Shown: piece by piece, positions 15,299-16,564 of the stretch | How positions within the stretch are numbered: the stretch's first letter is position 1 | Layout: each line of letters starts with the position of its first letter | Assembly (NCBI GenBank): GCA_018224315.1 | Contig: JAGTVF010000111.1 | Coordinates: forward strand, 1 to 16,564 | Direction of reading: 5' to 3' | Source: Desulfobacterales bacterium | GTDB lineage: Bacteria; Desulfobacterota; Desulfobacteria; Desulfobacterales; Desulfosalsimonadaceae | DNA: 16,564 bases | The notes under the pieces: generated by a model | Told to the model about the DNA's origin: nothing | What the model saw: only the letters and a program-made list of their open reading frames with translations | The model's database searches: none | Translations under genes and position numbers: made by a program

Positions 15299-15892
15299 CT
15301 AGCCGGTAAAGTTGTTCACCTGGTCCTTGATTTGGGATTTGGCCTTCTCATATATGTCACCAGCCCTTCGGACAGCCGTGCAAACCGCCCTGGAAGTTAC
15401 GGTTGCACCAGACATGGCCGTAATGTCGCCCCCGTCGTCTTTCACTTTATAAGCCGCAGCTGCCGACTTTCCAATGAACTGATTTTTAAAATCCGAATCC
15501 GTCTCAACAGTGGCACCGATTCCCGGCGTTTCGTTGTGGGTGGTCACGCTGATGCCCATAATTTCGTCGGTCTTTACGTTAACGGCCACCATTACTCCCA
15601 AATCACCACCATAGCCACCTGCAAAAGCCTCAAAGGCCACGGCCTTGGGGGTACCGTCAAATACGCCCACAAAGAAGTTGTTTTCCTTCTCACCCACAGT
15701 CAAAGAAAACCGGTCGGCCACCGGATCATTGTCGGCCCCCTTGAGGATATTTTCAATGGCCGGGCCTTTGACAAATTTCAAAACCTGATTGTCGATGCGC
15801 TCCTCGGTGGTGTTTTTCAAGGCCCCGAGCAGTCCGCCCGAAAGGCTGCTTAGCACAACCAGGACAACGACCATTTTAATCATTTCACGCAT
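15299..15892 (-). CDS. rnfG: Rnf complex FMN-binding subunit G
   Basis: A membrane-anchored subunit with a periplasmic flavin domain carrying covalent FMN in the Rnf electron path. It has 197 residues: an N-terminal hydrophobic anchor at ~5-24, a middle beta-rich domain, and the flavinylation motif SGATVTS at 161-167, where Thr166 is the expected FMN attachment site added by ApbE. THNETPGIGA (118-127) is another family hallmark. The ATG at 15892 lies 8 bp inside the rnfD end, so translation is coupled; a purine-rich GGGAAGGG stands about 10 nt upstream. No apbE gene is in the window. Confidence 0.95.
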   Translation of the reverse strand: MREMIKMVVVLVVLSSLSGGLLGALKNTTEERIDNQVLKFVKGPAIENILKGADNDPVADRFSLTVGEKENNFFVGVFDGTPKAVAFEAFAGGYGGDLGVMVAVNVKTDEIMGISVTTHNETPGIGATVETDSDFKNQFIGKSAAAAYKVKDDGGDITAMSGATVTSRAVCTAVRRAGDIYEKAKSQIKDQVNNFTG

Positions 15893-16564
15893 GATGCATA
15901 ACCCTTCCCGTGGCTTTGGGTCTGATTTTATCGATAAGCGGATGGACCAAATTGATGATCAGAATTGCGTAGATAACCCCGTCAACATGGGCCCCCTGGT
16001 TTCGGATCAGCACGGTGAGCACCCCGCCCAGGGCCCCATAAATGAGCATGGGGATAAAATGAACCGGTGAGGAAGAGTCCTCTGTGGCCAGAAAAAAGGC
16101 GCCCATCAGGGTAAAACCGGTCAGCAGGTGAACTCCGGGACCGGCATAAACCTCCGGGTTGGAAAGATTAAAGCAAAGCGCGGAAACAAACACGCCCGCA
16201 AGAAAAGACACGGCAATTTCCCAGCGGATAAAACCCCGGATCATCAGGTAGATGCCGCCGATGAGCAGGCCGAGACCGAAAGTGGCCCCGATACCCCCGG
16301 TTTGCCGCCCCAAAAGCAGGTCGGTCAGTGAAAAGGCCTCAACCCCGCCTGAACCATAGGCTTTCATGAGCACCAGCGGATAGGCGGCCGGAAAATCAAA
16401 AGGATAATCCACCAGGGCAGCATTGAAATCAAAATAGATGGGCCAGGAAATCATCAGGATGGCATAAGCAACGGCCACAGGATTAAAGGGATTGCCGCCG
16501 ATGCCCCCATAAATCTGTTTGCCGATCACCACGCCCACAAAGGTACCGGTAATCACAACCCACC
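15885..16564 (-). CDS. rnfD: Rnf complex membrane subunit D, C-terminal part (truncated by window)
   Basis: A polytopic subunit of the Rnf complex. The frame is open to the window edge, so the true start is beyond 16564; about 226 residues are visible of roughly 310-350 expected. Reading from the edge: GTFVGVVIGKQIYGGIGGNPFNPVA, a hallmark of RnfD/NqrB, then several hydrophobic helices with DLLLGRQTGGIGA and LLIGGIYL, GPGVHLLTGFTLMGAFFLATE, and a last helix near VDGVIYAILIINLVHP. At the place where relatives show a (S/T)GATPL flavin-attachment motif this protein reads P-A-A-Y-P-L (codon for Tyr at 16380-16382). The gene overlaps rnfG by 8 bp. rnfC would be expected upstream, off the window. 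Confidence 0.93.
   Translation of the reverse strand, partial: WVVITGTFVGVVIGKQIYGGIGGNPFNPVAVAYAILMISWPIYFDFNAALVDYPFDFPAAYPLVLMKAYGSGGVEAFSLTDLLLGRQTGGIGATFGLGLLIGGIYLMIRGFIRWEIAVSFLAGVFVSALCFNLSNPEVYAGPGVHLLTGFTLMGAFFLATEDSSSPVHFIPMLIYGALGGVLTVLIRNQGAHVDGVIYAILIINLVHPLIDKIRPKATGRVMHHA

Noticed and set aside
16554..16556. GTG at the right edge as the start of rnfD
   Set aside because: The frame is open to the window edge and about 100 conserved N-terminal residues of RnfD would be missing, so this is an internal Val codon.

Overview
The window looks like a chromosomal segment of a strictly anaerobic, Gram-negative deltaproteobacterium, most likely a sulfate reducer or relative of the order Desulfobacterales. 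This is inferred from gene content: an Rnf complex, a K+-independent H+-pyrophosphatase, a CarD-type regulator, and the gene order ispE / tRNA-Gln / prs / rplY / pth, which I recall from related deltaproteobacteria. No sequence search was possible. I see no insertion sequence, phage gene, CRISPR array or rRNA. Almost all DNA is accounted for by ordinary, intact genes.

Layout, plus strand (1-11044): the 3' end of a phosphomannomutase/phosphoglucomutase gene; a 166-bp spacer with a possible terminator and a long stacked hairpin; then serA (serine synthesis), a DUF1844 gene, a periplasmic Do-type serine protease, ispE (isoprenoid synthesis), tRNA-Gln(UUG), prs (PRPP synthesis), rplY (bL25), pth (peptidyl-tRNA hydrolase) and hppA (membrane pyrophosphatase). 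A strong terminator follows hppA. Next comes a candidate promoter with carD and rluD, which overlap by 4 bp.

Layout, minus strand (16564-11077): an Rnf operon read right to left as rnfD (cut by the window edge), rnfG, rnfE, rnfA, rnfB, then a terminator-like hairpin, then a charged protein of unknown function (11077-11655) that converges on rluD. rnfC would be expected just beyond the right edge.

The most interesting object is the 693-residue rnfB product. It joins a complete RnfB (membrane anchor, Fe-S domain, 2x[4Fe-4S] ferredoxin domain) in one reading frame to a complete GltD/NfnB-type FAD- and NAD(P)H-binding oxidoreductase with its own Fe-S domain and a cysteine-rich C-terminus. This suggests an Rnf complex with a second, built-in pyridine-nucleotide/flavin module. 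The visible RnfD part also seems to lack the threonine that normally carries covalent FMN. Together with the H+-pyrophosphatase, the region points to energy conservation by ion-translocating redox and pyrophosphate-driven pumps at the energetic limit of anaerobic life. The other notable points are small: two intergenic hairpins, and four neighbouring genes that all use non-ATG starts.
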